Assembly (NCBI GenBank): GCA_947630715.1 | Contig: CANRIP010000005.1 | Coordinates: 1 to 64,000, forward strand | DNA from: an uncultured Acetatifactor sp. | GTDB taxonomy: Bacteria; Bacillota; Clostridia; Lachnospirales; Lachnospiraceae | Direction: 5' to 3' | DNA: 64,000 nucleotides | Shown here: in pieces, positions 50,259 through 57,956 of the stretch | How the letters are laid out: every line of letters starts with the position of its first letter | Numbering within the stretch: the first letter of the stretch is position 1 | The notes under the pieces: generated by a model | The model's database searches: none | What the model was told of the DNA's origin: nothing | What the model saw: the letters and a program-made list of their open reading frames with translations, nothing else | Program-made: the position numbers and the translations under genes

Positions 50259-50287
50259 TTGTAAAAAGGAAGAATGTTTAGTAAAAT
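50259..50287 (+). promoter_or_regulatory. promoter of the EF-G-like gene
   Basis: TTGTAA (50259-50264), 17 bp, TAAAAT (50282-50287). It is divergent from the tyrA promoter, with 45 bp between the two -35 boxes. Confidence 0.7.
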
Positions 50288-50363
50288 ATCCTTATGGGAG
50301 CGGAAAAATCCGGCCATGGATATGGCAATATACCCTAAAATCAATTAATCGGAGGAATCTCAT

Positions 50364-52457
50364 ATGAAAGTTTACACAACCGACAAGATTCGCAACGTGG
50401 TGCTGCTGGGGCATGGAGGCAGCGGAAAGACCAGTCTTGCGGAGGCCATGGCGTACCTTTCCGGCGTCACCTCCAGAATGGGAAAGATATCGGATAAAAA
50501 CACAATCAGCGATTACGGCAAGGAAGAACAGAAACGCCAGTTTTCCATCAGCACCTCGGTGATCCCCATCGAATGGGAGGGCTGTAAGATCAATATCCTG
50601 GATACGCCCGGCTATTTTGACTTTGTAGGGGAGGTGGAGGAGGCTGTCAGCGCGGCGGGCGCGGCGGTTATTGTGGTCAACGGGAAATCCGGCATTGAGG
50701 TCGGCACCCAGAAGGCCTGGGAGTTGTGTGAGAAATACAAGCTGCCCCGGTTCGTGTATGTGTCCAACATGGACGTGGACAACGCGTCCTTCCGCCAGGT
50801 GGTGGAGGACATGACCGCCATGTACGGCAAGAAAATGGCCCCTTTTCATCTGCCTATCCGTGAGAGCGAAAAATTTGTGGGCTATGTAAACGTGGTGTCG
50901 GAAACCGGAAACCGCTGGCAGGGCAAGGAAGTGGTTCCCTGCGAGATTCCCGAGTACAACAGGGCAAACCTGGAGATCTGCCGGAACACCTTGATGGAGG
51001 CGGTGGCCGAAACCAGCGAGGAAATGATGGAGCGGTATTTCGCCGGGGAGACTTTCTCCGAGGCGGAAATCAGGGCCGCTCTGCGCACCAACGTGTGCGA
51101 CTGCGACATTTTTCCCATGACCATGGGCTCCAACGTTCTCTGCCAGGGCGTGTATACGCTGCTGGATGATATTGTAAAATATATGCCCAGCCCCGAGAAC
51201 CGCAAGGTGGCGGGCATCCAGATGAAGACCAACGAGATTTACAACGGGGATTACGATTTTGCAAAGGCCAAGTCCGCGTACATCTGGAAAACCATTGTGG
51301 ATCCCTTTATCGGCAAATATTCCCTGATTAAAGTGAATTCCGGCGTTTTAAAAACCGACGATCTGCTCTACAACGTGGATAAGGATATCGAGGAAAAGAT
51401 CGGGAAGCTGTATGTGCTTCAGGGCAACCACCCCCAGGAGGTGCCGGAGCTGCATGCGGGGGATATCGGCGCTCTGGCAAAGCTGACGGGCGCCCGCACG
51501 GGCGACAGCCTTTCCACAAAGACGACTCCCATCAAGTTCGGCAGATTTGAGATTTCCACGCCCTATACTTACATGCGCTATAAGCCGAAGAACAAAGGGG
51601 ATGTGGATAAAATCTCCCAGGCCCTTCAGAAGATCACCCATGAGGATCTGACCGTCCGGGTGGTAAACGATTCCGACAACCGCCAGATGCTTTTGTACGG
51701 CATGGGAGATCAGCATCTGGAGATCATAGCCAGCCGGCTGCAGAACGAGTATAAGGTGGAAGTGGAGCTGGATCGGCCCAAGATCGCCTATCGGGAGACG
51801 ATCAAGAAACAGTCGGACGTGGAGTACAAATACAAGAAACAGTCCGGCGGACACGGCCAGTACGGCCATGTGAAAATGCGGTTCTCCCCCTCCAACGATC
51901 TGGAGAAACCCTATGTATTTGAGCAGGAGGTTGTGGGCGGAGCAGTGCCTAAGAATTATTATCCCGCCGTGGAGAAGGGTCTGCAGGAATCCGTGCAGCG
52001 CGGGCCGTTAGCGGCTTATCCCGTGGTGGGCGTGAAGGCGGTGCTGTATGACGGATCCTACCATCCGGTGGATTCCTCGGAGCAGGCATTCAAGGTGGCG
52101 GCTGTCCAGGCTTTCCGGAAGGGATTCATGGAGGCGGGGCCGGTTTTGTTAGAGCCGATCGCGTCTTTGAAGGTCACGGTGCCTGACGCTTACACGGGGG
52201 ATGTGATGGGAGATCTGAATAAGCGCAGAGGCCGGGTGCTTGGCATGACTCCGGTGCTGGGAGGCAGACAGATCATTGAGGCGGATATTCCCATGAGCAG
52301 CCTTTACGGGTATTGTACCGATCTGCGTTCCATGACCGGCGGCAGAGGCGAGTATTCCTATGAATTTGCCCGCTATGAGCAGGCTCCCTCCGATGTGCAG
52401 GAGAAAGAGGTGGCCGAAAGAGCGGCCAAGGTGGCTGAAAATAACGGCGAAGATTAA
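50364..52457 (+). CDS. EF-G-like translational GTPase (second EF-G type)
   Basis: This 697-residue protein has EF-G domains I-V but differs from canonical EF-G. The P-loop is GHGGSGKT (16-23) rather than AHIDAGKT, the G3 motif is DTPG (80-83), and the G4 motif is SNMD where EF-G has NKMD. Domain IV is present (GGHGQYGHVKMRFSP) and the C-terminal domain has RRGRVLGMTP. It therefore resembles the EF-G2/EF-G-like paralogues of Firmicutes, whose role (stress, ribosome rescue or regulation) is not settled. CGGAGGA precedes the ATG. Confidence 0.88.
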   Translation: MKVYTTDKIRNVVLLGHGGSGKTSLAEAMAYLSGVTSRMGKISDKNTISDYGKEEQKRQFSISTSVIPIEWEGCKINILDTPGYFDFVGEVEEAVSAAGAAVIVVNGKSGIEVGTQKAWELCEKYKLPRFVYVSNMDVDNASFRQVVEDMTAMYGKKMAPFHLPIRESEKFVGYVNVVSETGNRWQGKEVVPCEIPEYNRANLEICRNTLMEAVAETSEEMMERYFAGETFSEAEIRAALRTNVCDCDIFPMTMGSNVLCQGVYTLLDDIVKYMPSPENRKVAGIQMKTNEIYNGDYDFAKAKSAYIWKTIVDPFIGKYSLIKVNSGVLKTDDLLYNVDKDIEEKIGKLYVLQGNHPQEVPELHAGDIGALAKLTGARTGDSLSTKTTPIKFGRFEISTPYTYMRYKPKNKGDVDKISQALQKITHEDLTVRVVNDSDNRQMLLYGMGDQHLEIIASRLQNEYKVEVELDRPKIAYRETIKKQSDVEYKYKKQSGGHGQYGHVKMRFSPSNDLEKPYVFEQEVVGGAVPKNYYPAVEKGLQESVQRGPLAAYPVVGVKAVLYDGSYHPVDSSEQAFKVAAVQAFRKGFMEAGPVLLEPIASLKVTVPDAYTGDVMGDLNKRRGRVLGMTPVLGGRQIIEADIPMSSLYGYCTDLRSMTGGRGEYSYEFARYEQAPSDVQEKEVAERAAKVAENNGED

Positions 52458-52584
52458 CGGGAGAACGGATCGGGCCAGGGACGCCGCCCGGCAGATCCTA
52501 TCCGGCGGCGTCACCTCCAAGGCCGCAATGATGCAGGAATCTCTCCGGCCGTAATGCAGGAAACTTTCCGGCGGTAATTACTCC

Positions 52585-52613
52585 TTGACAGAAAACGCTA
52601 AAACGGATAAAAT
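52585..52613 (+). promoter_or_regulatory. sigma-A promoter of leuS
   Basis: Perfect TTGACA (52585-52590), 17 bp, TAAAAT (52608-52613). Transcription would begin near 52620, giving a leader of about 220 nt. Confidence 0.85.
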
Positions 52614-52651
52614 AAGTACAGTTTTTTTGGAATCCTATCCGGCGGCGGATC

Positions 52652-52707
52652 AGAGCGGTACCACGGTAAGAGAGCCCTTTCGTCTCTGAATGGCGAGAGG
52701 GCTTTTT
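52652..52707 (+). promoter_or_regulatory. T-box-like antiterminator and terminator before leuS
   Basis: The antiterminator pairs AGAG (52652-52655) with CTCT (52684-52687) and ACG with CGT around the bulge CGGTACC, the arrangement of a T-box where consensus is TGGTACC. The competing terminator pairs AGCCCTTTCG (52673-52682) with CGAGAGGGCT (52694-52703) and ends in TTTTT. Only about 30 nt separate the predicted transcription start from this module, so there is no room for Stem I with a specifier codon. The rest of the 385-bp gap between the EF-G-like gene and leuS holds the promoter and a 16-bp direct repeat, and no gene that I can see. Confidence 0.7.
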
Positions 52708-52842
52708 CCTGTGAAGGGGCGTGGGGCGGCCAAGGATGCCGGGAAGGGATGGCGCCGCATGTTTTTCAGCCTGGGAGGGGCCCAAGCGGCGGTTTGGCGG
52801 TTCGGGCGCGGATCCGGAGGGCGCGGCAGAGAGGAGATTGTT

Positions 52843-55254
52843 ATGACGGCACTTTACAACCATCATGAGGTGGAAAACAAATGGCAGACGATCTGGGATG
52901 AGGAAAAGGCGTTCCGCACGTCGGACGATCATTCCAAACCCAAATATTACGCTTTGGTGGAATTTCCCTATCCCTCGGGACAGGGGCTGCATGTGGGACA
53001 CCCAAGGCCGTATACGGCTTTGGATATCGTGGCGAGAAAGCGCAGGATGCAGGGCTATAATGTGCTGTATCCCATGGGATGGGACGCTTTCGGCCTTCCC
53101 ACGGAAAACTACGCCATCAAGAATCATATCCATCCCAGAATTGTGACAAAGAACAATGTGGAGCGGTTTAGAAATCAGCTTCATGCGCTGGGATATTCCT
53201 TTGACTGGGAAAGAGAAGTCAACACCACGGATCCGGAGTATTACAAATGGACCCAGTGGATCTTTTTAAAGCTGTTCAAGGCGGGGCTGGCTTACAAGTC
53301 CGAAATGCCTATTAACTGGTGTACCTCCTGCAAGGTGGGGCTTGCCAACGAGGAAGTGGTCAACGGCGTATGCGAGCGCTGCGGCTCTCCAGTGGTCCGC
53401 AGGGTCAAGAGCCAGTGGATGCTCAAAATCACAGAGTATGCGGATAAGCTGATCCAGGGGCTGGACACGGTGGACTATATTGAACGGGTCAAGGTTTCCC
53501 AGAGAAACTGGATTGGAAAATCCCAGGGCGCGGAGGTGGATTTTGCCATCACGGGCAAGGAGGATAAGCTGCGGATTTATACCACCCGCCCCGACACGCT
53601 GTTTGGAGTCACTTACATGGTAGTGTCCCCGGAGCATCCCATGATTGAGAAATACAAGGATGAGATTTCCAATTACAGCCAGTTGGCGGAGTACCGGGAA
53701 CAGGCCGCCAGAAAATCCGATTTTGAGCGGACGGAATTAGCCAAGGACAAAACGGGCGTACAGATCCAGGGACTGACGGCCACAAACCCCGTTAACGGCA
53801 GCGAAATTCCGATCTGGGTTTCCGATTATGTGCTGATGACATACGGAACCGGCGCAATTATGGCGGTTCCCGCCCACGATGAAAGGGACTGGGATTTTGC
53901 CAAGAAATTTCATCTGCCGATCATTGAGGTGGTGGCCGGCAGCCCTGTGAGCGTACAGGAGCAGGTTTATACCGACGTGGCCACAGGCACCCTGGTTCAT
54001 TCCGGTTTCCTCGACGGCCTTTCCGTGGAGGAAGCCAAGAAGAAGATCACGGAATATCTGGAGGAAAAGGGGATCGGCCACAGCAAAACCAATTTTAAAC
54101 TCAGAGACTGGGTGTTTTCCAGACAGCGTTACTGGGGAGAGCCGATTCCCATTGTCCATTGCCCCAAATGCGGCTATGTGCCAATCGACGAGAGCGAACT
54201 GCCCCTGATGCTTCCGGAGGTGGAGAGCTATGAACCCACGGATAACGGGGAATCCCCTCTTGCGGCCATGGAGGAATGGGTGAACACCACCTGCCCCTGC
54301 TGTAAGGGACCGGCTAAGAGGGAGACCGATACCATGCCCCAGTGGGCCGGGTCTTCCTGGTATTTCCTCCGTTACACGGATCCTCACAACAAAGAGGCGC
54401 TTGCCAGCAGGGAGGCGCTGGAATACTGGCTGCCTGTGGACTGGTACAACGGGGGAATGGAGCATACCACCCTGCACCTTTTGTATTCCAGGTTCTGGCA
54501 CCGGTTTTTGTACGACCAGGGATATGTGCCCTGCCCGGAGCCTTATCAAAAGCGCACCAGCCACGGCATGATTCTGGGCTCCAACGGCGAGAAGATGTCA
54601 AAATCCAGGGGGAACGTGGTCAATCCGGATGATATTGTCCGGGATTACGGCGCGGATACGCTGCGCACCTATGAAATGTTTATCGGCGCGTTTGATCTGA
54701 GCGCGTCCTGGAGCGAGGACGGAGTCAAGGGATGCAGAAGATTCCTGGAGAGGGTATGGAAACTGCAGGATATTCTCACCCAGGAGGAAGGGTACAGCAA
54801 GGATCTGGAAACCAGAATGCACCAGACCATCAAGAAAGTGTCCTCGGATTACGAAAACCTGAAATACAATACCGCCATCGCGGCTATGATGTCTCTGCTC
54901 AACGATTTTTATAAAAAGAACGGGGTCACCCGGGGAGAGTACAAAACGCTGCTGACCCTGTTAAATCCCGTGGCGCCCCACATCACCGAAGAATTATGGC
55001 AGACCGCCGGGTTTGAGGGCAGGCTGTACCAGACTTCCTGGCCGGAGTATGACGAAGAAAAAACCCAGGAAAGCACGGTGGAAATCGGCGTCCAAGTCAA
55101 CGGGAAAATGCGGGCGGCGGTTGTGGTTCAAAAGGATGAGGAAAAGGAACAGGTGCTCCAGGCGGCCAGACAGGCCCTGGGAGATAAGCTGAGCGGGACC
55201 GTGGTAAAGGAAATCTATGTTCCCGGACGGCTGGTCAATTTTGTGGTCAAATAA
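52843..55254 (+). CDS. leuS: leucyl-tRNA synthetase
   Basis: LeuRS is the class Ia enzyme charging tRNA-Leu. The 803-residue protein has the HIGH motif as HVGH (50-53), a zinc-type Cys cluster ([13 protein letters not shown] ... CERCG) and the CP1 editing domain ([36 protein letters not shown]). KMSKS is in [14 protein letters not shown]. The C-terminal anticodon domain ends [14 protein letters not shown] 52843 follows AGAGGAGATTG; the longer upstream frame starts inside the terminator. Confidence 0.96.
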   Translation: MTALYNHHEVENKWQTIWDEEKAFRTSDDHSKPKYYALVEFPYPSGQGLHVGHPRPYTALDIVARKRRMQGYNVLYPMGWDAFGLPTENYAIKNHIHPRIVTKNNVERFRNQLHALGYSFDWEREVNTTDPEYYKWTQWIFLKLFKAGLAYKSEMPINWCTSCKVGLANEEVVNGVCERCGSPVVRRVKSQWMLKITEYADKLIQGLDTVDYIERVKVSQRNWIGKSQGAEVDFAITGKEDKLRIYTTRPDTLFGVTYMVVSPEHPMIEKYKDEISNYSQLAEYREQAARKSDFERTELAKDKTGVQIQGLTATNPVNGSEIPIWVSDYVLMTYGTGAIMAVPAHDERDWDFAKKFHLPIIEVVAGSPVSVQEQVYTDVATGTLVHSGFLDGLSVEEAKKKITEYLEEKGIGHSKTNFKLRDWVFSRQRYWGEPIPIVHCPKCGYVPIDESELPLMLPEVESYEPTDNGESPLAAMEEWVNTTCPCCKGPAKRETDTMPQWAGSSWYFLRYTDPHNKEALASREALEYWLPVDWYNGGMEHTTLHLLYSRFWHRFLYDQGYVPCPEPYQKRTSHGMILGSNGEKMSKSRGNVVNPDDIVRDYGADTLRTYEMFIGAFDLSASWSEDGVKGCRRFLERVWKLQDILTQEEGYSKDLETRMHQTIKKVSSDYENLKYNTAIAAMMSLLNDFYKKNGVTRGEYKTLLTLLNPVAPHITEELWQTAGFEGRLYQTSWPEYDEEKTQESTVEIGVQVNGKMRAAVVVQKDEEKEQVLQAARQALGDKLSGTVVKEIYVPGRLVNFVVK

Positions 55255-55299
55255 AAAACAAACATCACAGGTGACGGATATCTGGAAACGTCCAAGGAG

Positions 55300-55339
55300 A
55301 CGGCTCTGAAGACGGGGATCCCCCGGTCTTCGGAGCCGT
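55300..55339. terminator. long hairpin between leuS and the convergent genes
   Basis: ACGGCTCTGAAGAC (55300-55313) pairs with GTCTTCGGAGCCGT (55326-55339), 14 bp with one wobble. The loop can itself pair (GGGG/CCCC). Only a short TTT follows, so termination is likely but not certain. Confidence 0.65.
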
Positions 55340-55354
55340 TTGGCTTCCCGGAAA

Positions 55355-55642
55355 TTATCTGGGAATTTCTTTTGCCTTTTGCAGAATGTTGTCGATCTGC
55401 TTTTGTTCCTCCTCGCTGCTGTGGCTGCGGATGGCGGCCACGGCGGCTCCCATTTCCTGGGGAGTGAAGGACAGTTTTTCCTGTCTGGCCCTGTTCATCA
55501 GGGGAAGGAGGGAGGCCATCAGCGCCTGTCTGCTTTTTCCCTGGCTTTCCGCAAAGACTTGTTTTAAAAATTCCAGTTTTTTCTCCGGAATGTCCTTTAC
55601 AAGCGGGTCATCCATCCAGGCGGGTCTGTTCTGATCTTCCAT
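55355..55642 (-). CDS. uncharacterised small helical protein
   Basis: I do not recognise a function. The 95-residue, highly charged, helix-rich protein includes DDPLVKDIPEKKLEFLKQVF and LSFTPQEMGAAVAAIRSHSS. There is no signal or membrane segment. The start is ATG 55642, 6 nt after GGAG. It lies 75 bp downstream of another unknown gene on the same strand and is probably co-transcribed with it. Both may belong with the Cys-rich putative spore protein gene further upstream. Confidence 0.65.
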   Translation of the reverse strand: MEDQNRPAWMDDPLVKDIPEKKLEFLKQVFAESQGKSRQALMASLLPLMNRARQEKLSFTPQEMGAAVAAIRSHSSEEEQKQIDNILQKAKEIPR

Positions 55643-55717
55643 TTTCATCTCCAATCTGCGCTGTTTATCGGCGCATAACAAGTTTGTGTCAGGCGGGGCT
55701 TTGCCGGGTGTGGCGGC

Positions 55718-56275
55718 TTAGGAACCGTCCTCCGGCCGGAAATTCTGAAACATCTGGAGCATCTGAAGGATCGCGTCCGCATCCGGCATCCCCGAAACGC
55801 CGCCCAATCCCGGCCCGTCCGATCCCGGGGAAGCGGTTCCGGCGTCTGTGAAGGGCCCCATCCCTTCCGGAAACATCTCCTTGAACAGATCCGCCATGGC
55901 CATGATTTCCCGGATGCGTCCAAAGCTTGTCAGTAAGTTTTTCATGCTTTGGATCCGTGCGCATTCTTCGGAGGTTCCAAAGGGCATCAGCTCATCCAGA
56001 AGCGAAACCACCCCGTCCAGATTTCCTTCGCCGGAGCCCATGGCTTGAAAAAAGGCGGGGGTCAGGATGGGGGAACGGTCTGAAAAGACGGGGGCGTTGG
56101 GGAAATCCCGGGCCCGCCGGAGGGCATATCGAAACTCGGACAGCTTGATATAGACCGCAAGGCCGTTTTGCTGCTCCGGGGCAAGGTAGGAGAGGAATAC
56201 CTTCATCATCTGAATATGATTGTTGGTCAGTGTTTTGTCGAATGCCGCGACTGTTTCCTTTCCTTTTTCCACCAT
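55718..56275 (-). CDS. uncharacterised protein with Gly/Met-rich C-terminus
   Basis: I do not recognise a function. The 185-residue protein is helix-rich over its first 140 residues (FDKTLTNNHIQMMKVFLSYL; YIKLSEFRYALRRARDF). It ends in a Gly/Pro/Ser-rich linker and a short helix, DAILQMLQMFQNF. There is no signal or membrane segment. AGGAAGGG lies about 11 nt before ATG 56275. It is the first of two minus-strand unknown genes and lies 144 bp downstream of the Cys-rich gene. Confidence 0.6.
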   Translation of the reverse strand: MVEKGKETVAAFDKTLTNNHIQMMKVFLSYLAPEQQNGLAVYIKLSEFRYALRRARDFPNAPVFSDRSPILTPAFFQAMGSGEGNLDGVVSLLDELMPFGTSEECARIQSMKNLLTSFGRIREIMAMADLFKEMFPEGMGPFTDAGTASPGSDGPGLGGVSGMPDADAILQMLQMFQNFRPEDGS

Positions 56276-56373
56276 GGCAAATCAAACCCTTCCTGCCGGA
56301 CGTTCACGGCCTGGCTGTTTTATCCTATGATTTTGTATCTGAACTTATGTTTGTCCGTTTTGGCCCGCCGCCC

Positions 56374-56395
56374 GGCGGGTCCCGAGGGACCCGCC
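56374..56395. terminator. GC-rich perfect hairpin after the Cys-rich gene
   Basis: GGCGGGTCCC (56374-56383) pairs with GGGACCCGCC (56386-56395) with only two loop bases. There is no T run on the minus strand, so it may stall polymerase or stabilise the 3' end rather than terminate. Confidence 0.5.
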
Positions 56396-56419
56396 TGACG
56401 GAGAGCATACAGATGGGCT

Positions 56420-56698
56420 TTAGTTGTTGCAGCCGCAGCCGTTGCCGCCGCAGACACTGGAGAGCAGAAGGATGATGATCAGCCAGTCACAGCAGCTTCC
56501 GCCGTTGTTGAACAGGCTGATGCCGTTGTTGCAGCCACAGCCGCAGCCGTTGCCGCTTCTGCCGAACCCATTGCCGTTGAGGAAGAACAGCAGGATCAGA
56601 ATCCAGATCCAGCTAGAGCATCCTCCGTTGCTGTTAGCGGTGTTTACGCCGTTGCAGGAATCGTTGCATCCGCAGTTGGTAGCAGTCAAATCGCTCAT
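56420..56698 (-). CDS. Cys/Gly/Asn-rich small protein, putative spore surface protein
   Basis: The 92-residue protein has 14 Cys in CGC- and CNN-type clusters (NCGCNDSCNG; GNGCGCGCNNG; GNGCGCNN). They alternate with two hydrophobic stretches (SWIWILILLFFL; CDWLIIILLLSSV). Such Cys-rich proteins, sometimes labelled chorion-like in databases, are often associated with spore coats or exosporium. This is an inference supported by a sigma-K/E-like promoter upstream. The start is ATG 56698, 8 nt after GGAGG; an ATG five codons earlier precedes that site. Confidence 0.7.
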   Translation of the reverse strand: MSDLTATNCGCNDSCNGVNTANSNGGCSSWIWILILLFFLNGNGFGRSGNGCGCGCNNGISLFNNGGSCCDWLIIILLLSSVCGGNGCGCNN

Positions 56699-56728
56699 AA
56701 TGATATCCTCCATGGATTATTTATGGTT

Positions 56729-56756
56729 TATTGTATGCGCCGCTGCCTGTCAATGT
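56729..56756 (-). promoter_or_regulatory. sporulation-type (sigma-K/E-like) promoter of the Cys-rich gene
   Basis: On the minus strand ACA (56756-56754), 16 bp, CATACAATA (56737-56729). This fits the sigma-K consensus (AC, 16-17 bp, CATAnnnTA), and the -10 also fits sigma-E. It lies about 30 nt from the ATG. Confidence 0.5.
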
Positions 56757-56815
56757 TTCATGGGGCCGCATAAATTTATCCGGGCGCAGGGAACCCCCAA
56801 AAAACCTGAAAACGC

Positions 56816-56844
56816 TTGAAGAAAGAAGGAGTTTGTGATAGTAT
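56816..56844 (+). promoter_or_regulatory. probable promoter of the sortase-BspA operon
   Basis: TTGAAG (56816-56821), 17 bp, TAGTAT (56839-56844), with TGA before the -10. It lies about 25 nt before the ATG. Confidence 0.55.
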
Positions 56845-56869
56845 GACTGTGGGAAGGTTTTGACGGATT

Positions 56870-57952
56870 ATGACGCAGACTGACTACACAGTGGAGGGCC
56901 GGCATTTTCGGACAAAGGTGGATTATGCCAGAGCCGTACATGATAAGCAGATCATGGATCGGCTTCGCAGGGAAACCGATCTGACGGACCGCAGGCAGCT
57001 AGAAAGGCTGAAACGGGATTTAAAAGACGGGAAATATAAATTTTTCACTCTGCTGGGAGAGGACTTTCTGGAGGAAGTGGAGGAATACATCCTGGACGCC
57101 TCCGGCAGAAGCGGAAAGAAACTGGAGGCGTACGCCCGCGCAGAGCTGGAAAAGCGGGAAAGGCGCCGAAGGATTTCCGTGCTTGCCTTTAGTCTGGCGG
57201 CGGCGGTCTGCCTGGGGTATCTGGGAATTTATTCCTGGCATGCCAAACATTCGGACAGCGCCTATGACCAGTTGAGCAAGCGTCTGGAGGACGAGGAGGC
57301 GGAAACCTACGGGGAGACGCCGGTTCCCACGGCGCAGTTTACGCTGGACGAAAAGCAGGCGCCCGGAGAAGTGCTGGAGAAATTTAAAAATTTATTAAAT
57401 CAGTACGAAGGGCTAATCGGCTGGATTCAAATTGACGATACAAATATAGATTACCCTGTCATGCAGACTGACGACAACGAGTATTATCTCACCCATAATA
57501 CAGAGGGGGAATATGACAGGAACGGATCGATTTTTCTGGATAAGGACTGCGACATTCAAAAGCCCAGCATGAACCTGATCCTGTACGGACATCACATGCG
57601 AAGCGGCAGGATGTTTGCGGGGCTTGAAAATTATGAAAAAAAGGCTTACTGGGAGAAACATCCCGTCATAGAGTTTGACACGATCTATGAGGAAGCGGAA
57701 TGGGAGGTTATGTATGTGTTCCGTTCCCATGTGTTCAGCCAGGAAGAAATAGCATTCAAGTATTATCAGTTTATTGACGCAAACAGTGAACAGGAATTTG
57801 AGTCCAACATGCAGGAGATGGCGAATATGTCCCTGTACGATACGGGCGTAACGGCCCGGTACGGCGATCAACTGCTGACCCTGTCCACCTGCGATTATGA
57901 AGAAAAAAACGGACGTTTTGTGGTAGTGGCGAAAAAAGTCGCAAAGGAGTAG
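56870..57952 (+). CDS. srtB: class B sortase
   Basis: Sortases cut surface proteins at a sorting motif and link them to peptidoglycan. The 360-residue protein has a charged cytoplasmic N-terminal region (1-101), a membrane helix (about 102-122) and an outside sortase domain. The catalytic triad is H241 (LYGHHM), C341 (TLSTC) and R349 (NGRFVVVAKK). Spacing fits class B. The N-terminal cytoplasmic part of about 100 residues is longer than usual and predicted helical. The next gene, 4 bp away, encodes a protein with a PKTGD sorting signal, its likely substrate. Confidence 0.92.
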   Translation: MTQTDYTVEGRHFRTKVDYARAVHDKQIMDRLRRETDLTDRRQLERLKRDLKDGKYKFFTLLGEDFLEEVEEYILDASGRSGKKLEAYARAELEKRERRRRISVLAFSLAAAVCLGYLGIYSWHAKHSDSAYDQLSKRLEDEEAETYGETPVPTAQFTLDEKQAPGEVLEKFKNLLNQYEGLIGWIQIDDTNIDYPVMQTDDNEYYLTHNTEGEYDRNGSIFLDKDCDIQKPSMNLILYGHHMRSGRMFAGLENYEKKAYWEKHPVIEFDTIYEEAEWEVMYVFRSHVFSQEEIAFKYYQFIDANSEQEFESNMQEMANMSLYDTGVTARYGDQLLTLSTCDYEEKNGRFVVVAKKVAKE

Positions 57953-57956
57953 AACA

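Noticed and set aside
56424-56819. 131-residue plus-strand frame rich in Gln, Pro and Leu
   Set aside because: It is the antisense of the Cys-rich gene; the repeats reflect CGC/GCAG codons on the other strand, and the minus strand has promoter and ribosome binding site.
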